DNA of 64,000 bases from an uncultured Bacteroidaceae bacterium. Lineage in GTDB: Bacteria > Bacteroidota > Bacteroidia > Bacteroidales > Bacteroidaceae. The stretch covers positions 124,001-188,000 of the forward strand of contig CAJOLW010000035.1 in assembly GCA_905235525.1 (NCBI GenBank). Direction: 5' to 3'. A program made the position numbers and the translations under genes. The notes below the pieces were generated by a model. It did not search any database. It worked only from the letters and a program-made list of their open reading frames with translations, and was not told the origin of the DNA. Position 1 is the stretch's first letter, and each line of letters starts with the position of its first letter. Of the stretch, positions 26,933-35,153 are shown piece by piece.

Positions 26933-26964
26933 TTTGAGCAGAAAGATTTAATTTAGTACTTTTG
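26933..26964 (+). promoter_or_regulatory. Promoter of the rseC-rnf operon
   Basis: TTTG, 20 bases, TACTTTTG on the plus strand; about 82 bases lie between it and the rseC ATG. Confidence 0.6.
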
Positions 26965-27046
26965 TCGTGTTAAATTGTAATCTGTACTTTGCAAATCGTT
27001 ACTATAATTGACATGTAGGTGTCAAAATTATAGGACAGCAATTAAA

Positions 27047-27481
27047 ATGAGAGAAAGACGAAACCAAACAATAGCACATCAAGGAGTGATTGAATCGGTG
27101 GAGGACCGTCATGTGAGGGTGAACATCCTGCAGGTGGCGGCATGCAGTGCGTGCAAGGCACGTTCCCTGTGTTCGTCCAGTGAGAGCAAGGAAAAGATCA
27201 TTGACGTGTATGAGGGCGGAGCAGCGATGAAGTACAAGAGTGGTGAGGCTGTGACGGTGTATGGTGCGTTGAGTATGGGTAAGCAGGCAGTGCGTTTGGC
27301 GTTTGGTGTGCCGGTGCTGGTGATTGTAGTGTGGATGTTGGTGGCGATGGTGTGGTTGCAGTTGGATGAACTCCTTTCTGTGGGCATTCTTGTAGTCCTT
27401 CTTTTCCTCTATTTCTACATATTATATATGAATAGGGACAGAATGGCAAAACGCTTCGCCTTCTGGATAGAAAAACAATAA
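27047..27481 (+). CDS. rseC: RseC/MucC-family positive regulator, first gene of the rnf operon
   Basis: 144 residues. The N-terminal part has a four-cysteine cluster (ACSACKARSLC) seen in RseC proteins; two membrane helices follow near residues 80-105 and 110-130. In enterobacteria RseC acts with the Rsx (Rnf-like) complex in reducing SoxR and tuning sigma-E. In Bacteroidota it regularly precedes rnfB. I start at the ATG at 27047; an upstream TTG would add 13 unlikely residues. Confidence 0.85.
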   Translation: MRERRNQTIAHQGVIESVEDRHVRVNILQVAACSACKARSLCSSSESKEKIIDVYEGGAAMKYKSGEAVTVYGALSMGKQAVRLAFGVPVLVIVVWMLVAMVWLQLDELLSVGILVVLLFLYFYILYMNRDRMAKRFAFWIEKQ

Positions 27482-27504
27482 AAAAACAAAATAAATAACA
27501 TTTT

Positions 27505-28638
27505 ATGGATTTTCAAGTAATTCTAATTGCGGTGGCTGCTTTGGCAATCTTGGGCTTCGTGCTTGCATTGTTGCTTTTTCTGGTGTCAAAGCGGTTTGCA
27601 GTGAAAGAAGATCCCCGAATTGGTCAAGTGCTTGAAGTGTTGCCTGGTGCCAACTGTGGCGGCTGTGGCTTCCCTGGTTGTGGCGGTATGGCTGCGGCAT
27701 GTGTGAAGGCTGCTGATGCAGGTTCGCTTGACGGACTGAACTGTCCTGTTGGCGGAACTGATTGCATGGCCAAAGTTGCGGGAATCTTGGGAATGGAAGT
27801 TGCTGTTGCGGCTCCCAAACTTGCGGTGGTGAGATGTAACGGAACGTGCGAAGTGCGTCCCCGTGTCACCGCTTATGATGGTGTGAAGAGTTGCCGTGTG
27901 GCGAACTCCACCTGCATGGGCGAAACACAGTGCTCCTATGGCTGCTTAGGCTGTGGCGACTGTGTGGCTGCCTGCCAGTTCGATGCCATTCACATGAACC
28001 CCAAGACGGGTATTCCAGAGGTGAATGCCACCAAGTGTACGGCCTGCGGTGCTTGTGCCAAGGCTTGTCCGCGTGGCATCATGGAAGTGCGCAACGTGAG
28101 TGGTGAAAGCAAGGATGCCTTTGTCGTGACATGTATGAACATGGACAAGGGTGCTGACGCCATGAAGATTTGTGGCAGTTCTTGTATTGCTTGTAAGAAG
28201 TGTCAGAATGCTTGTGGCAGCGATGCAGTACACGTACAGAACAACATTGCCTACATCAATCCAGAGGCCTGCGTGCTCTGCGGTGCTTGCTTCGAGGCTT
28301 GTCCTCGTGGTGCCATCGCTTCCATCAGTGTCAAGGGCATAGAGCGTAAGGTGATTGCCACGATGCCCAAGGCGGCTGGAGCAAAGCCTGCGGCTAAACC
28401 TGTTGCTGCCAAGGCTGCCGATGCTCCTGCTGCAGCCCCTGCCAAGTCCACCAAGGAGTGGAAGCCCATCGAACTCAAGTATGACGGTGCTCCCCTCATG
28501 CCGAGTCAGCAGATTCTCCTCGCAGGTCCTAAGGACATCAGCAATCCTGCTCCTGCAGCCAAAGAAGTTCAATTCGAAGCAAAGCGTACTGACGCTCCAC
28601 TTCCACCAAGCCAGTTGATTCTGCTTGGCCTTAAATAA
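27505..28638 (+). CDS. rnfB: Rnf electron transport complex subunit B
   Basis: Iron-sulfur subunit of the ion-pumping ferredoxin:NAD+ oxidoreductase. 377 residues: one N-terminal membrane helix, the 4Fe-4S motif GANCGGCGFPGCGG near residue 50, then several CxxCxxCxxxC ferredoxin motifs (CLGCGDCVAAC, CTACGACAKAC, CIACKKCQNAC, CVLCGACFEAC). The C-terminus carries an Ala/Pro-rich linker (AAKPVAAKAADAPAAAP) and two PLMPSQ/PLPPSQ-like boxes. It is much longer than enterobacterial RnfB, as usual in this phylum. It lies 23 bases after rseC. Confidence 0.95.
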   Translation: MDFQVILIAVAALAILGFVLALLLFLVSKRFAVKEDPRIGQVLEVLPGANCGGCGFPGCGGMAAACVKAADAGSLDGLNCPVGGTDCMAKVAGILGMEVAVAAPKLAVVRCNGTCEVRPRVTAYDGVKSCRVANSTCMGETQCSYGCLGCGDCVAACQFDAIHMNPKTGIPEVNATKCTACGACAKACPRGIMEVRNVSGESKDAFVVTCMNMDKGADAMKICGSSCIACKKCQNACGSDAVHVQNNIAYINPEACVLCGACFEACPRGAIASISVKGIERKVIATMPKAAGAKPAAKPVAAKAADAPAAAPAKSTKEWKPIELKYDGAPLMPSQQILLAGPKDISNPAPAAKEVQFEAKRTDAPLPPSQLILLGLK

Positions 28639-28650
28639 AAGGAAAACGCA

Positions 28651-30009
28651 ATGAAAACATTTAGAATAGGTGGTGTTCATCCGGCAGAGAACAAACTTTC
28701 TGCTGCTGAACCAATCAAAGTGGCAGAGTTGCCCAAAGTGGCGGTGTTCCCGATGGGACAGCACATTGGTGCTCCCGCTGTGCCTATCGTGCAGAAAGGT
28801 GACAAGGTGAAAGTGGGAACGCAGATTGCCAAGCCCATGGAAAAGGCACTCTCCACGTCTATATTCTCCTCTGTCAGCGGCACCGTGCTGAAAGTTGACA
28901 CGGTGGTGGATGCCAGCGGTTACAAGAAGCCTGCCGTCTATATCACGGTCGAAGGCGATGAGTGGGAAGAGAGCATTGACCGCACAGACAAATTGGTCAC
29001 CCTGAACGACAAGCCAGAACTCACTCCCGAAGAGATTATCGAGAAAGTGAAAAATGCCGGCATTGTCGGTATGGGCGGTGCCTGTTTCCCTACTCATGTG
29101 AAACTGATGCCTCCTCCACAGTTCAAGCCCGAATGGGTCATCATCAACGCGGTGGAGTGCGAACCATACCTTACCGCCGACCATCGTCTCATGCTCGAAA
29201 AGGCTGATGAAGTGCTGGTGGGTGTGGAACTGCTCATAAAGGCAGCCAAAGTGACCAAAGGTTTCATCGGCATTGAGGAGAACAAGCCCGATGCCATCAA
29301 ACTTCTCTCAGAGAAATGTGCAGCCGGACACCCCAACATCGAGGTGGTTCCGCTCAAGACCAAATATCCGCAGGGTGGTGAGAAGCAACTCATCGATGCC
29401 GTGGTGCGTCGTCAGGTTCCTGCTCCTCCAGCATTGCCCGTATCGGTGGGTGCCATCATCCAGAACGTGGGTACGGCATTCGCTGTCTATGAGGCAGTGA
29501 TGAAGAACAAGCCTCTCTTCGAGCGCATCGTCACGGTGACGGGTAAGCAACTCAAGCAGCCCAGCAACCTCCTCACCCGTATGGGTACACCCATGAGCCA
29601 ACTCATCGAGGCTTGTGGAGGTCTGCCCGATGGCGAGGCAAAAGTGATTGGCGGTGGACCGATGATGGGTAAGGCACTCGTGAATACCGATGTGCCTATC
29701 TGCAAAGGTTCCTCTGGTGTGCTCATCATGAGCGGCAAGGAGGCGCGTCGTGGCGAACCTCAGCCCTGCATCCGTTGCGCCAAGTGCGTGAGTGCCTGTC
29801 CGATGGGACTTGAACCTTATCTCCTTGCCACTTGCTCTGGCAAGAAGATGTGGGACAAGGTGGAGGCAGAAGACATCACCAGTTGCATCGAGTGCGGTTC
29901 GTGTCAGTTCACCTGTCCGTCTAACCGCCCGCTGCTTGACCTCATCCGTGTGGGTAAAACAACCGTAATGACAAACATTCGCGCCCGTCAAATGGCAGCA
30001 AAAAAATAA
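28651..30009 (+). CDS. rnfC: Rnf electron transport complex subunit C
   Basis: 452-residue membrane-associated subunit that binds FMN, NADH and two 4Fe-4S clusters. GVHPAENK at the start, the Gly-rich NADH/FMN loop GIVGMGGACFPTHVK near residue 135, and two ferredoxin motifs near the end (CIRCAKCVSACP, CIECGSCQFTCP). Length is typical. It starts 12 bases after rnfB. Confidence 0.95.
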   Translation: MKTFRIGGVHPAENKLSAAEPIKVAELPKVAVFPMGQHIGAPAVPIVQKGDKVKVGTQIAKPMEKALSTSIFSSVSGTVLKVDTVVDASGYKKPAVYITVEGDEWEESIDRTDKLVTLNDKPELTPEEIIEKVKNAGIVGMGGACFPTHVKLMPPPQFKPEWVIINAVECEPYLTADHRLMLEKADEVLVGVELLIKAAKVTKGFIGIEENKPDAIKLLSEKCAAGHPNIEVVPLKTKYPQGGEKQLIDAVVRRQVPAPPALPVSVGAIIQNVGTAFAVYEAVMKNKPLFERIVTVTGKQLKQPSNLLTRMGTPMSQLIEACGGLPDGEAKVIGGGPMMGKALVNTDVPICKGSSGVLIMSGKEARRGEPQPCIRCAKCVSACPMGLEPYLLATCSGKKMWDKVEAEDITSCIECGSCQFTCPSNRPLLDLIRVGKTTVMTNIRARQMAAKK

Positions 30010-30015
30010 GAAACA

Positions 30016-31008
30016 ATGAATAAATTAGTAGTATCACTTTCACCTCACGTGCATGGTGGCGATTCTGTGCAGAAGAACATGTACTGGGTGTGCATCGCCC
30101 TCGTACCAGCACTCCTCTGCTCGTTCATCAGTTTCGGTGTAGGTGCAATCATAACTACCGCCATCTCGGTGGCATCGTGTGTGTTCTTCGAGTGGGCGAT
30201 TAACAAGTTCATGCTGAAGAACCCCAAGTGTACCGTCAGCGACGGCTCTGCCATCCTCACGGGCATTCTTCTGGCATTCAACATGCCCAGCAACATCCAG
30301 CCTTGGATTATCGTGGTGGGTGCGCTCTTCGCCATTGGCATTGTTAAGATGACCTTCGGCGGTTTGGGCTGTAACCTCTTCAATCCAGCCCTTGCAGGTC
30401 GTGCCTTTCTGCTCATTTCGTTCCCTGTCGATATGACCCAATGGCCCATTCCTGGTCAGGACTTCGGCACCTATCGGGATGCAGATACAGGCGCAACTCC
30501 CCTTTCCGTCATGAAGGCAGCCTTCAAGAGCGGCAACCCCGACATGCTGAACGACCTCCCATCCTTCCAGGACATGCTTTTGGGCAATACTGGTGGTTGT
30601 CTCGGTGAGGTGTGTGCGGCAGCCCTTATCCTTGGCTTCATTATCTTGTTGGTGAAGAAAGTCATTACTTGGCACATTCCTGTCAGCATCCTGGTCACAG
30701 TGGTAGTCATTACGGGATTGCTGAATCTTGCCAACCCTGTCTATGCCAATCCGTTGGCAGAACTATTGAGTGGTGGTCTTCTGCTCGGTGCCATCTTCAT
30801 GGCAACTGACTACGTCACCTCTCCCATGAGCAAGAACGGACAGTTGGTTTATGGTGTCGCCATCGGCTTCCTCACGGTCATCATCCGTGCCTACGGTGCT
30901 TATCCTGAGGGTATGTCGTTCGCCATCCTCATCATGAATGCCTTTGTGCCACTTATCAACAACAAGTTCAAACCCAAGCGCTTCGGCGAAGTGCCAGCCA
31001 AGAAATAA
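30016..31008 (+). CDS. rnfD: Rnf electron transport complex subunit D
   Basis: 330-residue membrane subunit with about nine to ten hydrophobic segments. The FMN attachment region is seen as DTGATPLS near residue 160 (S/T-GAT-type site), which fits covalent flavin in RnfD. It starts 6 bases after rnfC. Confidence 0.94.
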   Translation: MNKLVVSLSPHVHGGDSVQKNMYWVCIALVPALLCSFISFGVGAIITTAISVASCVFFEWAINKFMLKNPKCTVSDGSAILTGILLAFNMPSNIQPWIIVVGALFAIGIVKMTFGGLGCNLFNPALAGRAFLLISFPVDMTQWPIPGQDFGTYRDADTGATPLSVMKAAFKSGNPDMLNDLPSFQDMLLGNTGGCLGEVCAAALILGFIILLVKKVITWHIPVSILVTVVVITGLLNLANPVYANPLAELLSGGLLLGAIFMATDYVTSPMSKNGQLVYGVAIGFLTVIIRAYGAYPEGMSFAILIMNAFVPLINNKFKPKRFGEVPAKK

Positions 31009-31021
31009 AGGAGGACAGCGT

Positions 31022-31675
31022 ATGAAAAAGTTAAAATCTTCATTAACCAACATGTTGGTGGTACTCACAGTCATCGCCATCGTGGCTGCAGGTGTGCTGG
31101 CATCAGTCAATGCGGTCACCGCTCCTCAGATTGAGAAAATCAATGCGGAGAACCTCGCTGCTGGCATCAAGGCTGTCATGGGTAGCGAAGACATTCAGGT
31201 GTCTGAGCCGTGGGAGGTGGATGCCTTCACCGCTTACGATATCCAAGACAAGCAAGGCAATCTGCTCGGTAAGGCAGTGGTCACCACTGAGAACGGCTTC
31301 GGCGGTCCGCTCAAAGTCCTCGTCGGTTTCAACACCGAAGGCGACATTCTGGGTTACACAGTGCTCGAACATCAGGAGACACCTGGACTTGGTGCCAAGG
31401 CAGGGGAGTGGTTCCAAGATAAAATCATTGGCATGAACCCTGGCACGAACAACTTCACCGTGAGCAAGGACGGTGGCGAGGTAGATGCCATCACGGCTTC
31501 CACTATCACCAGCCGCGCCTTCCTTCGTGCCATCCAGAATGCTTACACCAAAGTCATAGCAGGTGGTGATGTCATTTCAGGTGCTTCCCAGCAGGCTTCC
31601 GCAGTGGATGGCGAGTCTGGTGCCACTCAGCAGACAACTGCCTCCGACATTGAGACTCCAGAAGTGATAGAATAA
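31022..31675 (+). CDS. rnfG: Rnf electron transport complex subunit G
   Basis: 217 residues: one N-terminal membrane helix and a periplasmic FMN-binding domain. The covalent flavin motif is DAITASTITS near residue 160, where the second Thr of the TxxT pair takes the FMN. GFGGPLKVLVGF and HQETPGLGAKAG are further family blocks. I use the ATG at 31022, 13 bases after rnfD, rather than a far upstream start inside rnfD. The tail is Gln/Thr-rich. Confidence 0.93.
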   Translation: MKKLKSSLTNMLVVLTVIAIVAAGVLASVNAVTAPQIEKINAENLAAGIKAVMGSEDIQVSEPWEVDAFTAYDIQDKQGNLLGKAVVTTENGFGGPLKVLVGFNTEGDILGYTVLEHQETPGLGAKAGEWFQDKIIGMNPGTNNFTVSKDGGEVDAITASTITSRAFLRAIQNAYTKVIAGGDVISGASQQASAVDGESGATQQTTASDIETPEVIE

Positions 31676-31784
31676 CCTCATGTACCATTTACAATGTACA
31701 ATGTACAATTTGCCATGCGGCGTCCATGCTGGCTAAAAAATTGTAAATAGTAAAATTGTAAATTGCTAAATTGTAAATAAAATT
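31676..31784. repeat. AT-rich low-complexity insert inside the rnf operon
   Basis: Units like ACAATGTACAATGTACAATTT on one side face AAATTGTAAATAGTAAAATTG on the other; the two halves are partly complementary around a GC-richer centre. The same style of sequence (AAATGGTAAATGGTAAATGAC) lies at 55598-55636. All other rnf spacers are 6-23 bases, so this looks like an inserted dispersed repeat. Confidence 0.45.
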
Positions 31785-32372
31785 ATGAATAATTTGAAAG
31801 TATTGGTGAATGGTATCATCAAGGAGAATCCAACCTTCGTCCTTCTTTTGGGTATGTGTCCAACCCTCGGTACCACCTCTTCCGCCATCAACGGCATGTC
31901 GATGGGACTCGCTACCATGTGTGTGCTCATCGTCAGCAACTTCATCATTGCCCTGATTAAGAAACTCATCCCCGATGCCGTGCGCATCCCTGCCTATATC
32001 GTGGTTATCGCCAGTCTTGTGACGGTGCTCCAGATGGTCATCAAGGCATACGCCCCCGACATCGACAAGAGCCTCGGACTCTTCATCCCCCTCATCGTGG
32101 TGAACTGCATCATCCTCGGCCGTGCCGAATCCTTTGCAGCCAAGAACGGCCCCATTGCCTCCATCTTCGACGGCATCGGCATCGGTCTTGGTTTCACCCT
32201 CGGACTCACCAGCCTCGGTGCTGTGCGTGAACTCCTCGGCACAGGCTCCATCTTCGGCGTCACCCTGTGGGGCGAAAGTTATGGCATGCTCATGTTCGTG
32301 TTGGCACCCGGTGCCTTCCTTGTGCTGGGCTACCTTATCGTATTGTTCAACAAAATCACTAAGAAAGCATAA
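31785..32372 (+). CDS. rnfE: Rnf electron transport complex subunit E
   Basis: 195-residue integral membrane subunit, six helices, related to RnfA. LGMCPTLGTTSSAINGMSMG near residue 20 and LGRAESFAAKNG near 108 are conserved; the Cys in the first block is one of those holding the membrane iron-sulfur centre between RnfA and RnfE. It ends 12 bases before rnfA. Confidence 0.94.
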   Translation: MNNLKVLVNGIIKENPTFVLLLGMCPTLGTTSSAINGMSMGLATMCVLIVSNFIIALIKKLIPDAVRIPAYIVVIASLVTVLQMVIKAYAPDIDKSLGLFIPLIVVNCIILGRAESFAAKNGPIASIFDGIGIGLGFTLGLTSLGAVRELLGTGSIFGVTLWGESYGMLMFVLAPGAFLVLGYLIVLFNKITKKA

Positions 32373-32384
32373 GGAGGACAAATT

Positions 32385-32988
32385 ATGGATTACGTATTAA
32401 ACTTGATATTGATCATCATTGTCGCCATCTTCGTCAACAACGTCGTTTTGGCACAGTTCCTCGGCATCTGTCCTTTCTTGGGTGTGTCGAAGAAAGTGGA
32501 TACCGCCTCAGGCATGGGCATGGCAGTGACAGCCGTCTTGGTGGTTGCCACCATCGTGACCTACCTCATTCAGGTCTATGTGCTCAATACCTTTGGTCTC
32601 GAATACCTTCAGACGATTGCGTTCATCCTTGTCATTGCAGCCCTGGTGCAGATGATTGAGATGATTCTCAAGAAGACCATGCTATCAGGCACTCGGCGTG
32701 TTCCTCCCCCTCATCACCACCAACTGCTGCATCCTCGGCGTTGCCATCCTTGTCATTCAGAAGGACTATGACCTGCTCGAAGGCATCATCTATGCCCTCT
32801 CCACAGGCATCGGTTTCTTGCTCGCCATGGTGCTCTTTGCAGGACTCCGTGAGCAACTCGACCTGGTTGATGTGCCCAAACCTTTCCGTGGTGTGCCCAT
32901 CGCCCTCGTCACCGCCTCTCTACTCGCCATGGCATTCATGGGTTTCAGTGGTGTGGACGGTGGTTTGAAGATACTCTTCGGGTTATAG
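32385..32988 (+). pseudogene. rnfA: Rnf electron transport complex subunit A, broken by a small deletion
   Basis: The first 105 residues are a good RnfA (VLAQFLGICPFLGVSKKVDT with the cluster Cys, then EMILKKTM). The frame is lost just after, at about 32683-32690, and the remainder continues in the next frame as GVFLPLITTNCCILGVAILV (second cluster Cys) to the proper end FSGVDGGLKILFGL. Homologues have about PSLYQAL at the join; loss of 8 bases from codons for PSL fits. A stop then follows at 32769-32771. Without RnfA the whole complex should fail, so a read error must be excluded. Confidence 0.85.
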
Positions 32989-33025
32989 TAGTGACATCGA
33001 TTTTGAAGAAGAACAGAGGGGGGTG

Positions 33026-33187
33026 GCTGATGTATCCCCTGTCAGCGAAGATTTTCCCGAAGAGTTTCTGCGTAAAGTTCCTGTCTTTCAGCGGTTCCCT
33101 GTCATCCGTGTTCCCCAGCGTAAGCATCCACTGGATGACCCCGCCCTTCTCGTTGATGGCCAGATGCAACTGAATCCGTACACACAT
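33026..33187 (-). pseudogene. IS982-family transposase fragment
   Basis: 54 residues recognisable as the middle of an IS982-type DDE transposase: LHLAINEKGG, MLTLGNTDDREPL and IFADRGYIS, in the expected order and spacing. Both ends are lost. It lies between rnfA and a tandem repeat. Confidence 0.7.
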
Positions 33188-33190
33188 AGC

Positions 33191-33259
33191 CGTACCCGAG
33201 GGGTATGGTGCGGTGTACCCGAGGGGTACGGCATGTCGTAGTCGAGGGGTACGATTCAG
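33191..33259. repeat. Three-copy tandem repeat with a 23-bp period
   Basis: Copies begin at 33191, 33214 and 33237, exactly 23 bases apart. Each has a conserved core of about 15 (YGTACCCGAGGGGTAYG, the third copy with GTAGTC) and a variable 8. The core is nearly palindromic (GTACCC-GAG-GGGTAC). It starts 3 bases beyond the transposase fragment. Not a CRISPR: the variable part is too short. Confidence 0.7.
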
Positions 33260-33262
33260 ATG

Positions 33263-33382
33263 TTAAATGGTGATTTTCTTCTCACCCTCCAAGATCCCCA
33301 TCATCTCGGCAGATGTGACCACGATGGGAGTGCGAGGAAAATGTTTTGTGTTTCCTGTCACTAAATAGGCATCCTCAGCAAC
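33263..33382 (-). pseudogene. C-terminal fragment of a PIN-domain (VapC/PilT-like) toxin
   Basis: About 39 codons read AEDAYLVTGNTKHFPRTPIV, then VTSAEMMGIL and a short Lys/Glu end at TAA. DxxLVTGNxKHFP is the closing block of PIN-domain RNases from toxin-antitoxin loci, including the last acidic residue of the active site. A stop lies just upstream in frame, so only the tail remains. No antitoxin is visible. Confidence 0.65.
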
Positions 33383-33415
33383 TTAGAACCAAATATAAAA
33401 TATATGGAATAAACA

Positions 33416-34009
33416 ATGGCAAATAGACCCTTAGACACCACATTGCTGGACCGCGCCATTGTGTTTGCGGTTCGAGCCCATGCCGGGACGGAGCGTCGCG
33501 GCAAGGGCTTTCCCTACATCGTTCACCCCATGGAAGCCGTGGAGATTGTAGCCACGATGACCAGCGACCAGGAACTGCTGGCCGCTGCCGCACTCCATGA
33601 CACCGTGGAGGACACCGATGTGACCGTGGAGCAGATACGCGCCGAATTTGGCGACCACATCGCCTCACTGGTGGCTTCGGAGAGCGATATCGTCCTTGAC
33701 GGTCTGTTAGACGAGGACAGTTGGCACATCCGCAAGCAGACCGCCATCGACCGTCTGGCCCGTGCCTCCTACGATGTCAAGATAGTGGCACTTGGCGACA
33801 AACTCTCGAACATGCGGGCCATTGCCCGCGACTATGTCCAACAGGGCGATGCCCTCTGGTCACTCTTCCGCGTCAAAGACCGCAAGGAGCACGAGTGGCA
33901 CTACCGGGGGCTTGCCGCCTCGCTCAGCGAACTCAGCGACACCTTCGCCTATCAGGAGTTCCTACGGCTCATCAACCAAGTGTTTTATCCTAACCCCTCC
34001 GACGTATGA
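33416..34009 (+). CDS. Small alarmone hydrolase (MESH1/SpoT-HD type)
   Basis: 197 residues made of a single HD hydrolase domain: KGFPYIVHPMEAVEIVA near residue 30, the metal-binding LHDTVEDTDV near 60 and VALGDKLSNMRAI near 125. It would cleave (p)ppGpp to GDP/GTP plus pyrophosphate. No synthetase or regulatory domain is attached. Its last codon overlaps the ATG of the synthetase (ATGA), so the two are translationally coupled with the hydrolase first. The region is GC-richer than the average of the window. It might also act on other nucleotides. Confidence 0.82.
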   Translation: MANRPLDTTLLDRAIVFAVRAHAGTERRGKGFPYIVHPMEAVEIVATMTSDQELLAAAALHDTVEDTDVTVEQIRAEFGDHIASLVASESDIVLDGLLDEDSWHIRKQTAIDRLARASYDVKIVALGDKLSNMRAIARDYVQQGDALWSLFRVKDRKEHEWHYRGLAASLSELSDTFAYQEFLRLINQVFYPNPSDV

Positions 34010-35100
34010 ACTATCAACTTGACTTACATGGCGAAGAACTCATGGAGCAGTACCGTGAGTGGCTTCCCCTCTATCAGCGGCTGGCAGTGTTGGCCGACGA
34101 GGCAGTGCGCAAGGCCCTGAAAGAACAGCATGTGACGGTGACGGCCATGGAGTCTCGCGTGAAAGCAGAGAACTCCCTGGCTGGCAAACTGGAACTGAAG
34201 GGTGCGAAGTACCGTTCGATAGATAATGTGACCGACATCGTGGGCATGCGCATCGTCACTTTCTACAGTACCGACGTCGATAAGGTGGCAGCCATCGTCA
34301 ACGAACTGTTTGTCGTCGATTGGAACCAATCCGTCGATAAGCGCAAACTGCATCGGCTGGACAGTTTCGGCTACAACTCGCTGCACTATATCTGTAGGCT
34401 GCGGCAGTCTGTCGGCACCGACCAGGAGTCGCCACAACTATACGAACTGCCCTTCGAGATACAGATGCGCACAGCCCTGCAGCACGTCTGGAGCACCCTC
34501 GACCACGACACGGCCTATAAGAATGGTGGCGTGAAGATGCCGAACGAGTACAAGCGTCAGTTCAACCGTCTGGCAGGTATGCTGGAACTCATCGATGAGG
34601 AATTCTGCCGTCTGCGCAACGTGTTGACCGACTACCGTCGTCGGATGCTGGCATTGGAGGCTTCTGGCCAACTCGACGATGTCGATTTGAACAGCGACAC
34701 CTTCCGTCGCTATTTGGACATGCATCCCTTCGCCCTTCTGAACCGGCGCATTGCCGCCATCAATCAGGCAGAACTATACCCCGTGCCGCTGATGCCCTTC
34801 CTGCGCGTATTCCAGAAACTGGGTTTAGAGACCCTCGGCGACGTGAACCGGCTCATCGATGAGCACAGCGACGATGCCTACCGTCTGGCTGCCTCACAAC
34901 TCGGTGCCACCGACCTCGACATCCTCTCCGAGAGCATCGCACCCCAGAACCTCTGCTATGTCTATGTGCTGAAGCAGGGTGGGGGGCTGAAAGAACTCTG
35001 TCAACTGCTCGATTGGATAAAAGGTCCAGGCGAGGGCAATACTACCATAGCGAAAGGTCTGCTCGAACAGATCCATGCGCTGCACTTGGGGAATTCGTAG
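34006..35100 (+). CDS. Small alarmone synthetase (RelA/SpoT synthetase domain) with C-terminal extension
   Basis: 364 residues. The synthetase core has KLELKGAKYRSIDNVTDIVG with GMRIV (residues 60-85), FGYNSLHYIC near 125 and PFEIQMRTALQHVWSTLDHD near 150, including the EIQ-RT and HxW blocks needed for pyrophosphate transfer from ATP to GDP/GTP. The last 150 residues match no domain I know; ordinary small synthetases stop near 200-260. No HD, TGS or ACT domain. It overlaps the hydrolase gene by 4 bases. It could be a toxic alarmone synthetase guarded by its neighbour, or a signalling enzyme; sequence alone cannot say. Confidence 0.82.
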   Translation: MNYQLDLHGEELMEQYREWLPLYQRLAVLADEAVRKALKEQHVTVTAMESRVKAENSLAGKLELKGAKYRSIDNVTDIVGMRIVTFYSTDVDKVAAIVNELFVVDWNQSVDKRKLHRLDSFGYNSLHYICRLRQSVGTDQESPQLYELPFEIQMRTALQHVWSTLDHDTAYKNGGVKMPNEYKRQFNRLAGMLELIDEEFCRLRNVLTDYRRRMLALEASGQLDDVDLNSDTFRRYLDMHPFALLNRRIAAINQAELYPVPLMPFLRVFQKLGLETLGDVNRLIDEHSDDAYRLAASQLGATDLDILSESIAPQNLCYVYVLKQGGGLKELCQLLDWIKGPGEGNTTIAKGLLEQIHALHLGNS

Positions 35101-35153
35101 TTAAAAAAGAACACGTTGAGAACTCCCAAAAGTCGAGTAAAAACAATAGTAAT

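Noticed and set aside
27946..29184. Long open frame opposite rnfB/rnfC
   Set aside because: It has no motif, and His/Thr-rich composition typical of an antisense frame; both rnf genes are certain.
32670..32700. Programmed frameshift in rnfA
   Set aside because: Homologous residues are missing at the junction, so bases were lost rather than re-read.
33191..33259. Small CRISPR array
   Set aside because: Only 8 variable bases separate the 15-base cores, no cas genes are near, and the units are tandem.
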